The notes under the pieces were generated by a model. That model had not been told where the DNA came from and did not search any database. It was given only the letters and a program-made list of their open reading frames with translations. A program made the position numbers and the translations under genes. Positions 52,784-61,996 of a stretch of 64,000 bases of DNA are shown piece after piece (position 1 is the first letter of the stretch; each line of letters opens with the position of its first letter). Source of the DNA: Brucella pecoris (GTDB taxonomy: Bacteria > Pseudomonadota > Alphaproteobacteria > Rhizobiales > Rhizobiaceae); the NCBI RefSeq assembly GCF_006376675.1, contig NZ_VEWK01000005.1:1-64000 (forward strand), read 5' to 3'.

Positions 52784-52871
52784 AGTTTATGAAGCGAGTG
52801 GATTTTTCGAAGTTGACGTTTGAAACAGCGTTTCAGTTGGTTGGGGTTCAAACGTCAAATTCAATCCACTA
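52784..52871. repeat. 88-bp palindromic repeat, right copy (element H)
   Basis: Inverted copy of the element at 44866-44953, with both arms nearly identical and the loop diverged. It ends with the TAG stop (reverse strand) of the gene at 52869. Confidence 0.85.
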
Positions 52872-53174
52872 ATCGCGGATGAAGCAGCGGGATTTCTGCC
52901 CAAAGCCGCTTGGTGTGCACACATAGGGCGTACCGGTCGCATATTGCGAGGCAGATACCTTGATGACCCTGGCCGATGCAGGCTTATTGAAGCGAGCTTC
53001 ACTATTCGCTTTGTACTTGGCGAGGTAAACGGAAACCGTGGCGTTGTTCTGCTTGCGGGTGTCCTTGGCTTCGGCGCCCGCCGTCAGGCACAATGACACT
53101 GACAGTCCAACGACAACAGCGACAGCCCATTTCAAGCTTTCACGACGCACAGTATATGCAAATATAGTGTTCAT
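52869..53174 (-). CDS. Small secreted protein of unknown function
   Basis: A 101-residue protein with an N-terminal hydrophobic leader ending near GAEA-KDTR. The mature part is basic and has two cysteines (PYVCTPSGFGQKSRCFIRD) near the C-terminus that may form a disulphide. CGGAGG eight bases before the ATG argues that it is real. The TAG stop comes from repeat H. No family was recognised. Confidence 0.68.
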   Translation of the reverse strand: MNTIFAYTVRRESLKWAVAVVVGLSVSLCLTAGAEAKDTRKQNNATVSVYLAKYKANSEARFNKPASARVIKVSASQYATGTPYVCTPSGFGQKSRCFIRD

Positions 53175-53206
53175 GCGATTGCCTCCGGTGGTTATTACTG
53201 CGCTTT

Positions 53207-53560
53207 CTATCGGACGCGGTTTAATATTCTGGCCGGATTTTCATAAAAATTTTCATCAAATGGGATGTGTTCAAGCCGCTTCATCTGGTCTGTTTTGAAG
53301 GCTTCGATACATCCGGCCAAATCTGGCGCTGAGCCAGGAAACCGCATGTAGGTGGCGGAATCAAGAGAGTCTGTTGACGCTCCGCCGCTCAGTCCAAGCT
53401 TGAGGTGACCGCCTCGCTTGGGCGTTTCATCCGCCAAGGCTGCCCCGGTTTGCCATTGTCCAAATGTCAGTCCGATACCCGTCGTTATCGAAGCTTTCAG
53501 AAAGTTGCGCCGACTAAAGCCGCTCGATAGCAGCGAATGATCATTAGATGTGTCGCCCAT
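53207..53560 (-). pseudogene. Truncated Tat-exported ABC substrate-binding protein
   Basis: The first 80 of 117 residues match the start of a family 5 (peptide-type) solute-binding protein: Tat motif SRRNFLKASITTG, then PKRGGHLKLGLSGGASTDSLD. After DSATY the sequence no longer fits the family, and the frame ends at 117 residues against about 530 for an intact protein. The ribosome-binding site and start remain good, so a short exported stub may still be made. Deletion of about 400 codons by recombination is inferred. No permease or ATPase gene is nearby. Confidence 0.7.
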
Positions 53561-54142
53561 TGCCCTCTCCCCCGTGCAATAAACCAGATCACTAGCTCAC
53601 GCATCGAGGCCCGCGCGAAAATGCGAAGCCAGGTTTTGGAGAGCTCGACTTTTGGCGGGACTGCCGTTCCCATTTTCTTGATAGGTGTTGATTGACCTAA
53701 ACATACATGTTCACTTATGTCCAGTACAAAACTCGTGGGCGGCTTTTTATTGTTTTAAGTTTGGTGTCTTCTAATATTATTCTTATAATCGTAGGATGAG
53801 ATATATATAGTAATATCAATATATTAACAGAAAGAAAGCGAGGTTTCTAAACGACGCGTGGCGATATGTCTTCGATCTTGTAAGCGATGAATGTGCATAC
53901 ATTTATGTATGGACGGATTATCTGGTGTACGATAAACGAAACAGTAGCGCGAATTTGACTCTGGTCACGCAATCGGACCTGCGGCGAAAGTCTATCGTCA
54001 CGCTGGGGTCTGAATTAAGTCTGATACGTTATGATGATTTTACGGCTTCACTTTTGATAGAGTTAGATCGAATGCATTGTGGGTCTGGGGTTCTTGCCAA
54101 TTCATTTCGGGGCCCGCGGCCGTTGGGTGGGGAATTAAAACG
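53561..54142. promoter_or_regulatory. AT-rich region with candidate TetR operator
   Basis: About 580 bases without a convincing gene. CATACAT-TT-ATGTATG (53896-53911) is a perfect palindrome with 7-base arms, 232 bases before the TetR start. A related CATACAT lies at 53702-53708, and CACTTATGT occurs at 53712-53720 and again at 54991-54999 before the cupin gene, suggesting shared operator sequence. A 73-residue frame at 53925 was not accepted. Confidence 0.42.
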
Positions 54143-54802
54143 ATGAAGCAGGTCGATTTGCAGGAAGAGGCTGGCGGTGGTCGCTCCACCAAGGAAGATT
54201 GGCTTAATCTTGCCAAGGAGACGTTGATCGGCGAAGGCATTGATCAGGTCAAGATCCAGGTGATGGCGAAGAAGCTTCGCGTTTCGCGCTCAAGCTTCTA
54301 CTGGTTTTTCGAAAGCATTCAGGACTTGCAGGATCAGTTGTTGGATCACTGGTTGAGCAAGAATACCGGGCCAATTATCGAGCGCGCCATGCGGCCTGCG
54401 CCAACGATCAACAAGGCGGTCTGCAATGTTTTCGAATGCTGGATTGATGACAATCTCTTCGAGCCTGACCTCGATGTTGCGGTGCGTTTCTGGGGGCGTC
54501 ACGAGCCACGCATTCGTTCGGTCGTGGATGAGTCTGATCGCCAGCGTATGGAGGCGCTCACGCGCATGTTTGCGCGCTTCGGCTATCCTGAAAATGAGGC
54601 GAGCACGCGTGCCAGAGTGCTTTACTTCACGCAGATCGGTCACTTTACGCTGCAGATGAAGGAGACGCTTCCCATGCGAATGGATCGGGTAAGGGACTAT
54701 CTCAAAACCTTTTCCGGGATAGAGCCGACTCCAGAAGACATGGCTGCCCTTGAAAAAGCGGCGGCGCGTCGTCAGGAAGATCATTCCGATATTATATCTT
54801 GA
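54143..54802 (+). CDS. TetR-family transcriptional regulator
   Basis: A 219-residue regulator. The HTH is IQVMAKKLRVSRSSFYWFFESIQDL (about residues 35-60), and the C-terminal domain is helical with FEPDLDVAVRFWGRHEPRIRSVVD. ATG at 54143 follows GGTGGGG. It leads a module with an EutQ-like cupin and a FAD oxidase on the same strand, and probably regulates them. The effector is unknown. Confidence 0.88.
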   Translation: MKQVDLQEEAGGGRSTKEDWLNLAKETLIGEGIDQVKIQVMAKKLRVSRSSFYWFFESIQDLQDQLLDHWLSKNTGPIIERAMRPAPTINKAVCNVFECWIDDNLFEPDLDVAVRFWGRHEPRIRSVVDESDRQRMEALTRMFARFGYPENEASTRARVLYFTQIGHFTLQMKETLPMRMDRVRDYLKTFSGIEPTPEDMAALEKAAARRQEDHSDIIS

Positions 54803-54995
54803 TGCTCTGCCCATAGACAGGGATGATTGTCCTTTCGCCCATGCGGTTTGCAACGGAGAGAGCGGTTAATTTCCGTAAGTATTTGATAATAAATTATTTT
54901 TTGCATACCTGAAAGATGAAGTGCTTCTTCTTCTGCAGGCCGAGAAGCAAAAATCTGAGTCCGCGATCATAAATGATTGCATATTGTGGACACTT

Positions 54996-55424
54996 ATGTA
55001 CTTTACAGTGCGTGTTTCAGGCAAAATTGTTGGCTTGGCGGGTGAGAAGGCATTGGCGGAAGATTTTAAAACAGCACCCCGGGTGATGCAGTTTTCATCC
55101 TTGGAGTTTCAGCCTCGCTTTGCCTTCCCTGAAATGGCGAATGTCGTTGAAGTGGCTGGCGTCGAGGATAGGAGCAAACTTGCGGGCGGCTTTGCTCGTT
55201 TCAACAATGCGCGTATTCCCTGGCAGGTACAGTATGACGAGCTCATCCTTGTGCTTGAAGGAAAGCTCTCGATTGAAACCGCGCGGGAGACACTGCAAGC
55301 GGGCCGTTTCGATACGATCTGGCTGCCTTCCGGGACAGCGCTTACCTATTTCGCTGAAAACGCGCTGGTATTTTACAGCCTTTATCCGTCCAATTGGGCG
55401 CAGCAGCTTGAAAGCAGACCATGA
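54996..55424 (+). CDS. Cupin protein (EutQ-like)
   Basis: A cupin of about 142 residues, with QYDELILVLEGKLSIET and DTIWLPSGTALTYFAENALVFYSLYP forming the two cupin motifs. The metal-binding His set is weak, as in EutQ-type proteins. The start is uncertain: ATG 54996 lacks a good ribosome-binding site, GTG 54921 would add 25 residues, and GTG 55008 is possible. It overlaps the FAD oxidase by 4 bases, so the two act together. Confidence 0.72.
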   Translation: MYFTVRVSGKIVGLAGEKALAEDFKTAPRVMQFSSLEFQPRFAFPEMANVVEVAGVEDRSKLAGGFARFNNARIPWQVQYDELILVLEGKLSIETARETLQAGRFDTIWLPSGTALTYFAENALVFYSLYPSNWAQQLESRP

Positions 55425-56740
55425 AGAAGATCGGATTACTGCCGCAGGATGACAAGACAAATGGCTGGAGCGCGCTTCTGCCGGCACGCGCACCAAAGCC
55501 GTCCTTGCGTGGCGATGTCATCGCGGATTTCGTTGTCATCGGCGCCGGGTTTGCCGGGCTTGGTGCTGCCCGTCGTCTTGCAGAGCTGCAGCCGGATGCG
55601 AAGATCGTCGTGCTGGATGGGCAGCAGCTTGGTGAAGGATCGTCAGGGCGAAATTCAGGCTTTGCCATCGATCTCCCGCACAATGTGGGGTCGTCTCTGG
55701 AAGAGCTTGCAAAAAGTCATGCTTATCTGAGGTTAGCCCGCGCAGGTATCGGCTCCTTGCGCGATAGCGTTAAAGCGCATGGTATTGCGTGCGACTGGAG
55801 TGAAGACGGCAAATATCACACAGCTTCTTCGGAGCGCGGCGCGGAAGAGATTTTACAGCCGACGCTGGAAATGCTGAAGACGCTGAACGAACCTTATGAA
55901 TGGCTGGACGGCAAGGAAACGACCAAGCGTCTCGGCACACCACATTTCGCCGCCTCTATCTATACACCAGGCACGGTTCTGATTAATCCGGCTGCGCTTA
56001 ATCGCGGATTGGGTGACACCTTGCCGGAGAATGTGACGCTCTATGAATTATCACCGGTGCTGGAGGCTGATTTCGGTGCCGAGGTCGTTCTGCGAACCGC
56101 TGACGGAACTGTCACCGCCCCGAAGGCGATTGTAGCAGTGAATGGCTTCGCGATGCGCTTTGGCTTTTGGAAGGGCCGACTTTTGAATTTTGCGGCTCAT
56201 GCCAGTTTCACCAGACCTCTGACTGAAAAGGAACAAGCTGTTCTCGGCAATATCGGGTCATGGGGATCCACGCCTGCCAACGCCTTTGCAGGCATCACGA
56301 TGCGTTATACCAATGATCGTCGCATTCTCATCCGGCAGAATATCCATTTCTGTCCTGGTATGCGCCAGTCGGATATGCGTCGCGCTTCGATCCGTCAGGA
56401 TCATCAGCGCCTTTTCGACGAGCGGTTCCCGATGCTCCACGGCGTCAATGTCGAACACACATGGACCGGCTATATCTGTCTATCTCGCAATGGTGCACCG
56501 GGTTTCGGGAAGGTTGCAGCGAATGTCTGGAGTGCCGTTTGCCAGAATGCGGTTGGCGTCGCCAAGGGCACAATCAGCGGAAGGCTTGCTGCCGAAATGG
56601 CGCTGGGGGAGGATAACGAGCTGATATCCGACATGCTGAGCCTTGGAACGCCGTCGGCTGTTCCGCCAAGGCCGTTTCTCGATGTCGGCGTTCGCGCACG
56701 ATTTGCCTACGAGCTTTATCGTAATCAGCACGAGGCGTGA
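55421..56740 (+). CDS. FAD-dependent amine/amino-acid oxidase, third copy
   Basis: A 439-residue DAO-family flavoprotein: FVVIGAGFAGLGAARRL near residue 35, GEGSSGRNSGFAIDLPHNVG, and VCQNAVGVAKGTISG near residue 375 closing the flavin site. It is the third PuuB-like oxidase in the window paired with a cupin gene. It overlaps the cupin gene by ATGA and ends 8 bases from the convergent biotin operon. Substrate unknown; an amine or imino acid is likely. Confidence 0.87.
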   Translation: MKKIGLLPQDDKTNGWSALLPARAPKPSLRGDVIADFVVIGAGFAGLGAARRLAELQPDAKIVVLDGQQLGEGSSGRNSGFAIDLPHNVGSSLEELAKSHAYLRLARAGIGSLRDSVKAHGIACDWSEDGKYHTASSERGAEEILQPTLEMLKTLNEPYEWLDGKETTKRLGTPHFAASIYTPGTVLINPAALNRGLGDTLPENVTLYELSPVLEADFGAEVVLRTADGTVTAPKAIVAVNGFAMRFGFWKGRLLNFAAHASFTRPLTEKEQAVLGNIGSWGSTPANAFAGITMRYTNDRRILIRQNIHFCPGMRQSDMRRASIRQDHQRLFDERFPMLHGVNVEHTWTGYICLSRNGAPGFGKVAANVWSAVCQNAVGVAKGTISGRLAAEMALGEDNELISDMLSLGTPSAVPPRPFLDVGVRARFAYELYRNQHEA

Positions 56741-56747
56741 TCGAGTT

Positions 56748-57704
56748 TCAGCCGTCGCCAATTCTCCAGACTGCAGCTCCTGCAAGCATTCCGGCACCCG
56801 CTGCCGTTAAAAGCAGTGGTTCGCCGGGCTGGAAAGCGCGTGATCGCGATGCCAGAGACAGCGACAGCGGAATCGTGGCTGCCGACGAATTGCCGAAGGT
56901 TTCAATCGTTCTGGCTGCTATGGACGCAGGCAGATGCAGCCGGTCGCAGACTGTGTCGATGATCCGCGCATTTGCCTGATGGGGAAAGAACCGATCCACA
57001 TCGACGGCGGTGAGCTTTGCTTGTTCAAGTGCATTTGTTGCACAGTTCGTCATCATGCGAACGGCTTGTGCGAAGACGGCTTTTCCGTCCGGCATGGTCA
57101 TTCTTGTATCGCCAGCCGGAATGGATATCAGGCCATAACTTCCGCCATCGGATATAAGTGCTGATCCACCAAGCCCTTCATGCGGGTTGTCTGACGGCGC
57201 CAGCAGAACAGCCCCGGCGGCATCGGCAAAGAGAATTGCCGTGTTGCGTTCCGTCATATGGATACGACGGCTCAGTATATTGGCTGCTACGACCAGAACC
57301 GGTTTTCGGAAGTTTTTGACAAAGCCGTCGGCTAGCACAAGCGCATAGAGGAACCCCGAACACGCGCCCGCCAGATCGATGCCGCCACAGTTTTCCAGGC
57401 CCAGCTTATGAGCAAGCAGCGGGGCGGACGGCGGCAGAAGATGATCGGGTGTCGATGTGGCAAGAATGACAAGTGCCACCGAGTTGGGCGGCAGACCGGA
57501 ATCGTCGAGCGCCATTGTTCCGGCCTTCATTGCCATATCGGTCAGCGTTTCATCTGGTGCCGCCCAGCGTCTTTGCAGGATGCCAGTGCGCTTTTCGATC
57601 CAGCCCGTGTCAAGCCCGAGACATTGTTCCAATTCGGCATTTTCGACCCGGCGGTCGGGCGCATAGTGGCCGAAACCCGCCATTCGACTTGAAATGCTCA
57701 TCAC
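56748..57704 (-). CDS. bioZ: Beta-ketoacyl-ACP synthase III-like BioZ
   Basis: A 318-residue FabH-type condensing enzyme. The catalytic triad is visible as Cys in DLAGACSGFLYAL (near residue 110), His in RFFPHQANARII and Asn in TFGNSSAATIP. As the fifth gene of a biotin operon it is BioZ, which in Agrobacterium/Brucella-type bacteria condenses glutaryl-CoA with malonyl-ACP to start pimeloyl-ACP, bypassing BioC/BioH. The operon position supports this strongly; the substrate itself cannot be read here. Confidence 0.9.
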   Translation of the reverse strand: MMSISSRMAGFGHYAPDRRVENAELEQCLGLDTGWIEKRTGILQRRWAAPDETLTDMAMKAGTMALDDSGLPPNSVALVILATSTPDHLLPPSAPLLAHKLGLENCGGIDLAGACSGFLYALVLADGFVKNFRKPVLVVAANILSRRIHMTERNTAILFADAAGAVLLAPSDNPHEGLGGSALISDGGSYGLISIPAGDTRMTMPDGKAVFAQAVRMMTNCATNALEQAKLTAVDVDRFFPHQANARIIDTVCDRLHLPASIAARTIETFGNSSAATIPLSLSLASRSRAFQPGEPLLLTAAGAGMLAGAAVWRIGDG

Positions 57705-58972
57705 GCCGCGGCCTTGATCATGTTCGCTGCCGCATCGATCGCGTCATAGGCGAGGTCGAGATCAGCGGGTGTTACGCAATAGGGCGGCATCAGATAGATC
57801 ACATTGCCAAGCGGACGCAGAAGCACACCCCGTTCGCGGAAGAAGGCTTTCAATTTCGGTCCCGCATCGGAAAGGTATCCGGTCTCTTCGACAGCGAGGT
57901 CGAGGGCGGCAATCGTGCCCTGCTGTCGTAGATTGGTGAAACGACGGTCGCCCTGAAAGCGTGCAAGCCGTTCGGAGTGCCATTCAGCCAGTGTAACTAT
58001 ACGGTTTGCAACGGGTTCTGTTTGCCAGACTTCGATATTGGCGCATGCCGCCGCGCAGGCTATCGGATTGGCCGTATAGGAGCTGGAATGAAAGAATGTG
58101 CGGCTGCGGTCCTTCGAGAAATGTGCCTCGAAGATTTCTGCAGTGCTGAGGGTTGCAGCCAGCGGAAGAGCGCCTCCCGTAATGCCTTTGGAAAGGCACA
58201 GAATGTCCGGTTTGATGGATGCCTGTTCGCAGGCGAACATGGTGCCGGTGCGTCCCCATCCCGTCATCACTTCGTCGGCGATCAGAAGCGTCCCGTAACG
58301 CTGGGTAATCCGCTGGAACTCTGCCAGCAGATGCGCAGAATAGATTTTCATTCCGCCAGCCCCAAGCACCAGTGGCTCAATCAACAGGGCCGCGACCTCG
58401 CCATTGCGGCAGAAATGCTCCAGCGCGTCGAGTGTTTCCTGCTCCCGCTCTGCTGTCGGAAACGGGATAGTGTCGACCCGAAACAGCAAGGGTTCATAAG
58501 CCGCGTTGAACACGCCGCGCGCGCCGGTGGACATGGTGCCGATCGTATCGCCGTGATAGCTATGTTCCATGACTACGATGCGCGAGCGCGGTTTGTTCCT
58601 GTTGTGATAGAAGCCAAGCGCCATTTTCAGCGCGACTTCGACCGCGGTGGAGCCGCTGTCGGAATAGAACACATGGGCGAGGCCCTGCGGCGCGAGCTTG
58701 ACCAGTTCTTCCGCCAGCTTTTCTGCCGGTTCGTGGGTGAACTCGGCAAAAATAATCTGGTCGAAGCGTTCCAGTGCATCCCGGATTGCCATCATGATCC
58801 TCGGATGACGATGCCCGTGGGTGATCACCCACCAAGACGATATGGCGTCCAGCACGGAACGGCCGGTTTCATCTTGCAGATAGGCGCCGCCAGTTTTGAC
58901 GACTTTGCGGAAAGCTGGTTCCGTGGCGTGCTGGGTGAAGGGATGCCAGACAGGTGACGGATGGCCGGTCAT
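57701..58972 (-). CDS. bioA: Adenosylmethionine-8-amino-7-oxononanoate aminotransferase
   Basis: PLP enzyme of 423 residues that makes 7,8-diaminopelargonate from KAPA using S-adenosylmethionine as amino donor. It shows SSWWVITHGHRHP near residue 46, EHSYHGDTIGTMS, VLIADEVMTGWGRTG, and the PLP lysine in LCLSKGITGGALPLA near residue 265. Both ends overlap neighbours by 4 bases, so bioD, bioA and bioZ are coupled. Confidence 0.95.
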   Translation of the reverse strand: MTGHPSPVWHPFTQHATEPAFRKVVKTGGAYLQDETGRSVLDAISSWWVITHGHRHPRIMMAIRDALERFDQIIFAEFTHEPAEKLAEELVKLAPQGLAHVFYSDSGSTAVEVALKMALGFYHNRNKPRSRIVVMEHSYHGDTIGTMSTGARGVFNAAYEPLLFRVDTIPFPTAEREQETLDALEHFCRNGEVAALLIEPLVLGAGGMKIYSAHLLAEFQRITQRYGTLLIADEVMTGWGRTGTMFACEQASIKPDILCLSKGITGGALPLAATLSTAEIFEAHFSKDRSRTFFHSSSYTANPIACAAACANIEVWQTEPVANRIVTLAEWHSERLARFQGDRRFTNLRQQGTIAALDLAVEETGYLSDAGPKLKAFFRERGVLLRPLGNVIYLMPPYCVTPADLDLAYDAIDAAANMIKAAA

Positions 58973-59607
58973 TTGGAAGCCTCGTTGAAGATATTCAGGT
59001 CGAAGTGCGCCTGAAAGGCGCTACGAAGCGTTTCTGGATCGAGCGTCGCGAGGCGGGGCAGGCGACCCAGCCTGCGCACACCGCTCAGTTCCGGGATGAT
59101 CTGTTCGGTGTCCGGTTGTGGATCGCCGATGAAGGCAATGCCGTGAACCGCAATATTGCGCCGGTTCAATGCCTCAAGCGAAAGCAATGTGTGATTGATT
59201 GTGCCGAGGCCGGTTCCTGCACAAAGAATGATTGGCTTTTGCCAGCGTGCAAAAACGTCGATGAACGTCGTTCTGTGCGTCAACGGCACGTGTAATCCAC
59301 CTGCCCCTTCAATCACCAGAGGAGCATCGACCGACGGTACTTCGAGCGCATCCGTATCGATCTCCACCCCGTCGATTTGTGCCGAGAGATGCGGCGAAGC
59401 TGGCGTTTTCAGGCGCCACATTTCAGGGATGATTTTCAATGGCGAAAGTCTGGCAAGCTGAACCACGGTTTGGCTGTCGGTCGCCTCTTCCAGTCCTGAC
59501 TGCACGGGCTTCCAGTAATAAGCGTTGAGCGCATCCGCGAGGGCTGCGGAAAAGACGGTCTTGCCGATATTCGTGTCAGTGCCGGTAATGACGAAGGTGC
59601 GGCTCAT
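58969..59607 (-). CDS. bioD: Dethiobiotin synthetase
   Basis: ATP-dependent ring closure of diaminopelargonate to dethiobiotin. The 212-residue protein has the P-loop VITGTDTNIGKTVFSAAL at the N-terminus, YYWKPVQSG with the carboxylation-site lysine near 33, and VIEGAGGLHVPL around residue 100. Overlaps bioF and bioA by 4 bases each. Confidence 0.95.
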   Translation of the reverse strand: MSRTFVITGTDTNIGKTVFSAALADALNAYYWKPVQSGLEEATDSQTVVQLARLSPLKIIPEMWRLKTPASPHLSAQIDGVEIDTDALEVPSVDAPLVIEGAGGLHVPLTHRTTFIDVFARWQKPIILCAGTGLGTINHTLLSLEALNRRNIAVHGIAFIGDPQPDTEQIIPELSGVRRLGRLPRLATLDPETLRSAFQAHFDLNIFNEASK

Positions 59608-60749
59608 ATCATTTCCTCTGCCGTGACGGCTGCAAGATGTTCGAACATGCGCGCTATCGTGGGTTCATCGACATTAAGCGTGATGGTGATGCGAAGCCGC
59701 GCCGTGCCCGCAGGCACTGTCGGCGGGCGGATGGCACGTATGTCGAAGCCCTCGGCCTGCATGCGGTGTGCAATGCGCAAAGCGCGGTCGGCATTGCCGA
59801 CGATGAGCGGCAATATCTGCGTTCCGCTGCCTCGTCTTCCCAAACGGTTGGTGAACTGCTCATTGGCGAATTTGATAAGCCGGTGCAATTCGTGCCGACG
59901 ATGGCCTTCGGTGGCCGTGGTCTTTAGCGCGAGCCGCGTCGCGGATACTTGCAAGGGCGAGGGAGCGGTCGAATAGATGAAGGGTCGTGCACGGTTGACG
60001 AGAAAATCGCGAAGAATTGGATCGGCTCCAACCAGTCCACCCGCACTGCCCATGGCCTTGCCGCAGGTGTGAAGTGTAATAACATTCTGCCGGTCTTCCA
60101 GCCCTGCAGTGAAGCCGCGCCCATCCGGTCCATGTACGCCCGTCGCGTGGGCTTCATCGATGAAGAGAAAGGCATCATGCCGGTCAGCGATTTCGATGAG
60201 GTCGGGTAGCGGCGCGCAGTCGCCATCCATCGAATAGAGGCTTTCCACCACAATCCACGGAGTGCCATTCCCGCCCTTCGCGCGCCAGACGCCGATTGCC
60301 CTGTCGAATGCATTGGCATCGTTGTGCGGGATGGACACAGTTTCGGCTTTTCCGGCCCGCATCCCCTCATGTGCGCTGGCGTGGATAAGGGCGTCATAGG
60401 CAATCAGGTCGCCGCGTTGCGGCAAGGTTGAGAGAACGCCAAGATTTGCAGCATAACCAGTGCTGAAATAAAGCATTGATGGCGAACGAAAATAGGCGGC
60501 GGCTTCGGCTTCCAGAAGTTCGTGTTCCGGGTGATTGCCGCGCAATAGCCTTGAACCGCCAGCCCCGCTGGCAAGGCTGTTTTCCAGTTGCGCAATCAAT
60601 GCTTCGCGGATTGCAGGCGAGGCGGCCAGACCCAGATAGTCGTTCGAGCTGAAATCCGCACCGCTGTTATCCGAAAGGGTGCGCAGATGTCCGCGTCGCT
60701 GCAAGTTTTTCAGCTTGGCGGCGTAGCGGGCCAATGGGTCAGTGTTCAT
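59604..60749 (-). CDS. bioF: 8-Amino-7-oxononanoate synthase
   Basis: PLP enzyme of 381 residues condensing pimeloyl-ACP/CoA with alanine to KAPA. Landmarks are [11 protein letters not shown] near residue 28, [31 protein letters not shown], and the PLP lysine in [16 protein letters not shown] near residue 231. Overlaps bioB and bioD by 4 bases. Confidence 0.95.
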   Translation of the reverse strand: MNTDPLARYAAKLKNLQRRGHLRTLSDNSGADFSSNDYLGLAASPAIREALIAQLENSLASGAGGSRLLRGNHPEHELLEAEAAAYFRSPSMLYFSTGYAANLGVLSTLPQRGDLIAYDALIHASAHEGMRAGKAETVSIPHNDANAFDRAIGVWRAKGGNGTPWIVVESLYSMDGDCAPLPDLIEIADRHDAFLFIDEAHATGVHGPDGRGFTAGLEDRQNVITLHTCGKAMGSAGGLVGADPILRDFLVNRARPFIYSTAPSPLQVSATRLALKTTATEGHRRHELHRLIKFANEQFTNRLGRRGSGTQILPLIVGNADRALRIAHRMQAEGFDIRAIRPPTVPAGTARLRITITLNVDEPTIARMFEHLAAVTAEEMI

Positions 60750-61756
60750 GCATGGGTGTCCAGTGCATCCGCAGTCAGGCCGAGCCGCCGCATGAGGCTT
60801 GTGTCGCGGTCTTCGCCCGGATTGGCGGCGGTCAGCAGCGTGTCGCCGATAAAGATCGAGTTTGCGCCTGCGAAGAAGCAGAGAGCCTGCATTTCATCAC
60901 TCATCGAACTGCGTCCGGCTGTCAGGCGCACATGCGATTGCGGCATCATCAGGCGGGCAAGCGCGATGATCCGAATGAAGGCGATGGGATCCACGGGGGA
61001 GGCTTTTTCCAGCCGCGATCCGGGCATCGGGATCAGCATGTTGATCGGCACGCTTTCGGGAGGTGTCGGCAGATTTGCCAGTGTCACCAGCATATCGATG
61101 CGGTCGTCCTCAGTTTCTCCAAGGCCGAGAATACCGCCGCTGCAAACCTTGATCCCGGCTTCCCGGACATGGGCAAGCGTTTCCAGCCGATCATCGAAAC
61201 TGCGTGTCGTGATGATCTGCGGGTAAAACCGCTCCGACGTATCGATATTGTGGTTGTAATAATCGAGGCCCGCTTCCGCAAAGGTCTGAGCCTGATCCGG
61301 GTTCAGCATGCCGAGCGTCATGCAGGTTTCCAGACCGAGCGCCTTCACCTGCTTGACCATTTCCACAATGGCCGGTTCATCACGCGGCTTCGGGCTGCGC
61401 CAGGCGGCGCCCATGCAATAACGCGTTGCGCCGCTATCCTTCGCCTTCTGCGCTTCTTCAAGAACCGTATCAAGACTCATCAGTTTTGAGGCTTTCAGGC
61501 CCGAGGCATGATGTGCCGACTGGCTGCAATAGCCGCAATCTTCGGGACAGCCGCCCGTCTTGATGTTGAGCAGCTTGCTGAGCTGTACGCGGTTCGGGTC
61601 GAAGTTGGCGCGGTGAAGACTTTGTGCCTGGAAAAGAAGGTCGTTGAACGGAAGCTCATAGAGCAGGCGGGCTCCGGCGAGCGTCCACGCGCCTGCATCC
61701 GGTTTGGACGCCGTTCTTTCAGCTCTTTCAGTGGCCAGTTTCACCGTGTTCAGCAT
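60746..61756 (-). CDS. bioB: Biotin synthase
   Basis: Radical-SAM enzyme of 336 residues inserting sulphur into dethiobiotin. The SAM cluster motif is [16 protein letters not shown] near residue 69; later cysteines in RYCMGAAWR and ETCMTLGML bind the auxiliary cluster. It is the first gene of bioBFDAZ; GGAG precedes the ATG. Two BioR-type boxes lie in its promoter region, indicating repression by the GntR-family regulator BioR, which is not encoded in this window. Confidence 0.96.
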   Translation of the reverse strand: MLNTVKLATERAERTASKPDAGAWTLAGARLLYELPFNDLLFQAQSLHRANFDPNRVQLSKLLNIKTGGCPEDCGYCSQSAHHASGLKASKLMSLDTVLEEAQKAKDSGATRYCMGAAWRSPKPRDEPAIVEMVKQVKALGLETCMTLGMLNPDQAQTFAEAGLDYYNHNIDTSERFYPQIITTRSFDDRLETLAHVREAGIKVCSGGILGLGETEDDRIDMLVTLANLPTPPESVPINMLIPMPGSRLEKASPVDPIAFIRIIALARLMMPQSHVRLTAGRSSMSDEMQALCFFAGANSIFIGDTLLTAANPGEDRDTSLMRRLGLTADALDTHA

Positions 61757-61768
61757 GCTTTCTCCATT

Positions 61769-61778
61769 TTATCTATAA
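61769..61778. promoter_or_regulatory. BioR operator box 1
   Basis: TTATCTATAA fits the published alphaproteobacterial BioR consensus TTATMKATAA exactly. It lies 13 bases before the bioB start, close to the ribosome-binding site. A plausible promoter (reverse strand TTGAGT, 18 bases, TAATCT) lies just upstream. Confidence 0.85.
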
Positions 61779-61841
61779 AAATAGAAAGAATCTATGAAAT
61801 ATAGATTATCCGCATGGGCATAGCTGACTCAAGCTAAATTA

Positions 61842-61851
61842 TTATAGATAA
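61842..61851. promoter_or_regulatory. BioR operator box 2
   Basis: TTATAGATAA is the exact reverse complement of box 1, 73 bases from it (start to start), so two sites flank the presumed promoter. Confidence 0.8.
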
Positions 61852-61903
61852 TTATAGGAGCGCGTCGAGTGAGATGCTGTGGTGTGGCTGCGCCAGAACG
61901 AAG

Positions 61904-61931
61904 AACGCCACGATCATCGGATCGTGGCGTT
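61904..61931 (-). terminator. Terminator hairpin after the iron ABC operon
   Basis: AACGCCACGAT (61904-61914) pairs with ATCGTGGCGTT (61921-61931); on the reverse strand it is followed by CTTCGTTCT. It separates the iron transporter from bioB. Confidence 0.65.
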
Positions 61932-61996
61932 ATGAAATCGGCGGGGAAATCAGCGGGTTGGAGAAGTCTGCAAAAGGGTTGTTGCAGCGCAGGCGA

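Noticed and set aside
53925..54146. 73-codon frame on the + strand before the TetR gene
   Set aside because: Lies in AT-rich DNA with no ribosome-binding site or family resemblance.
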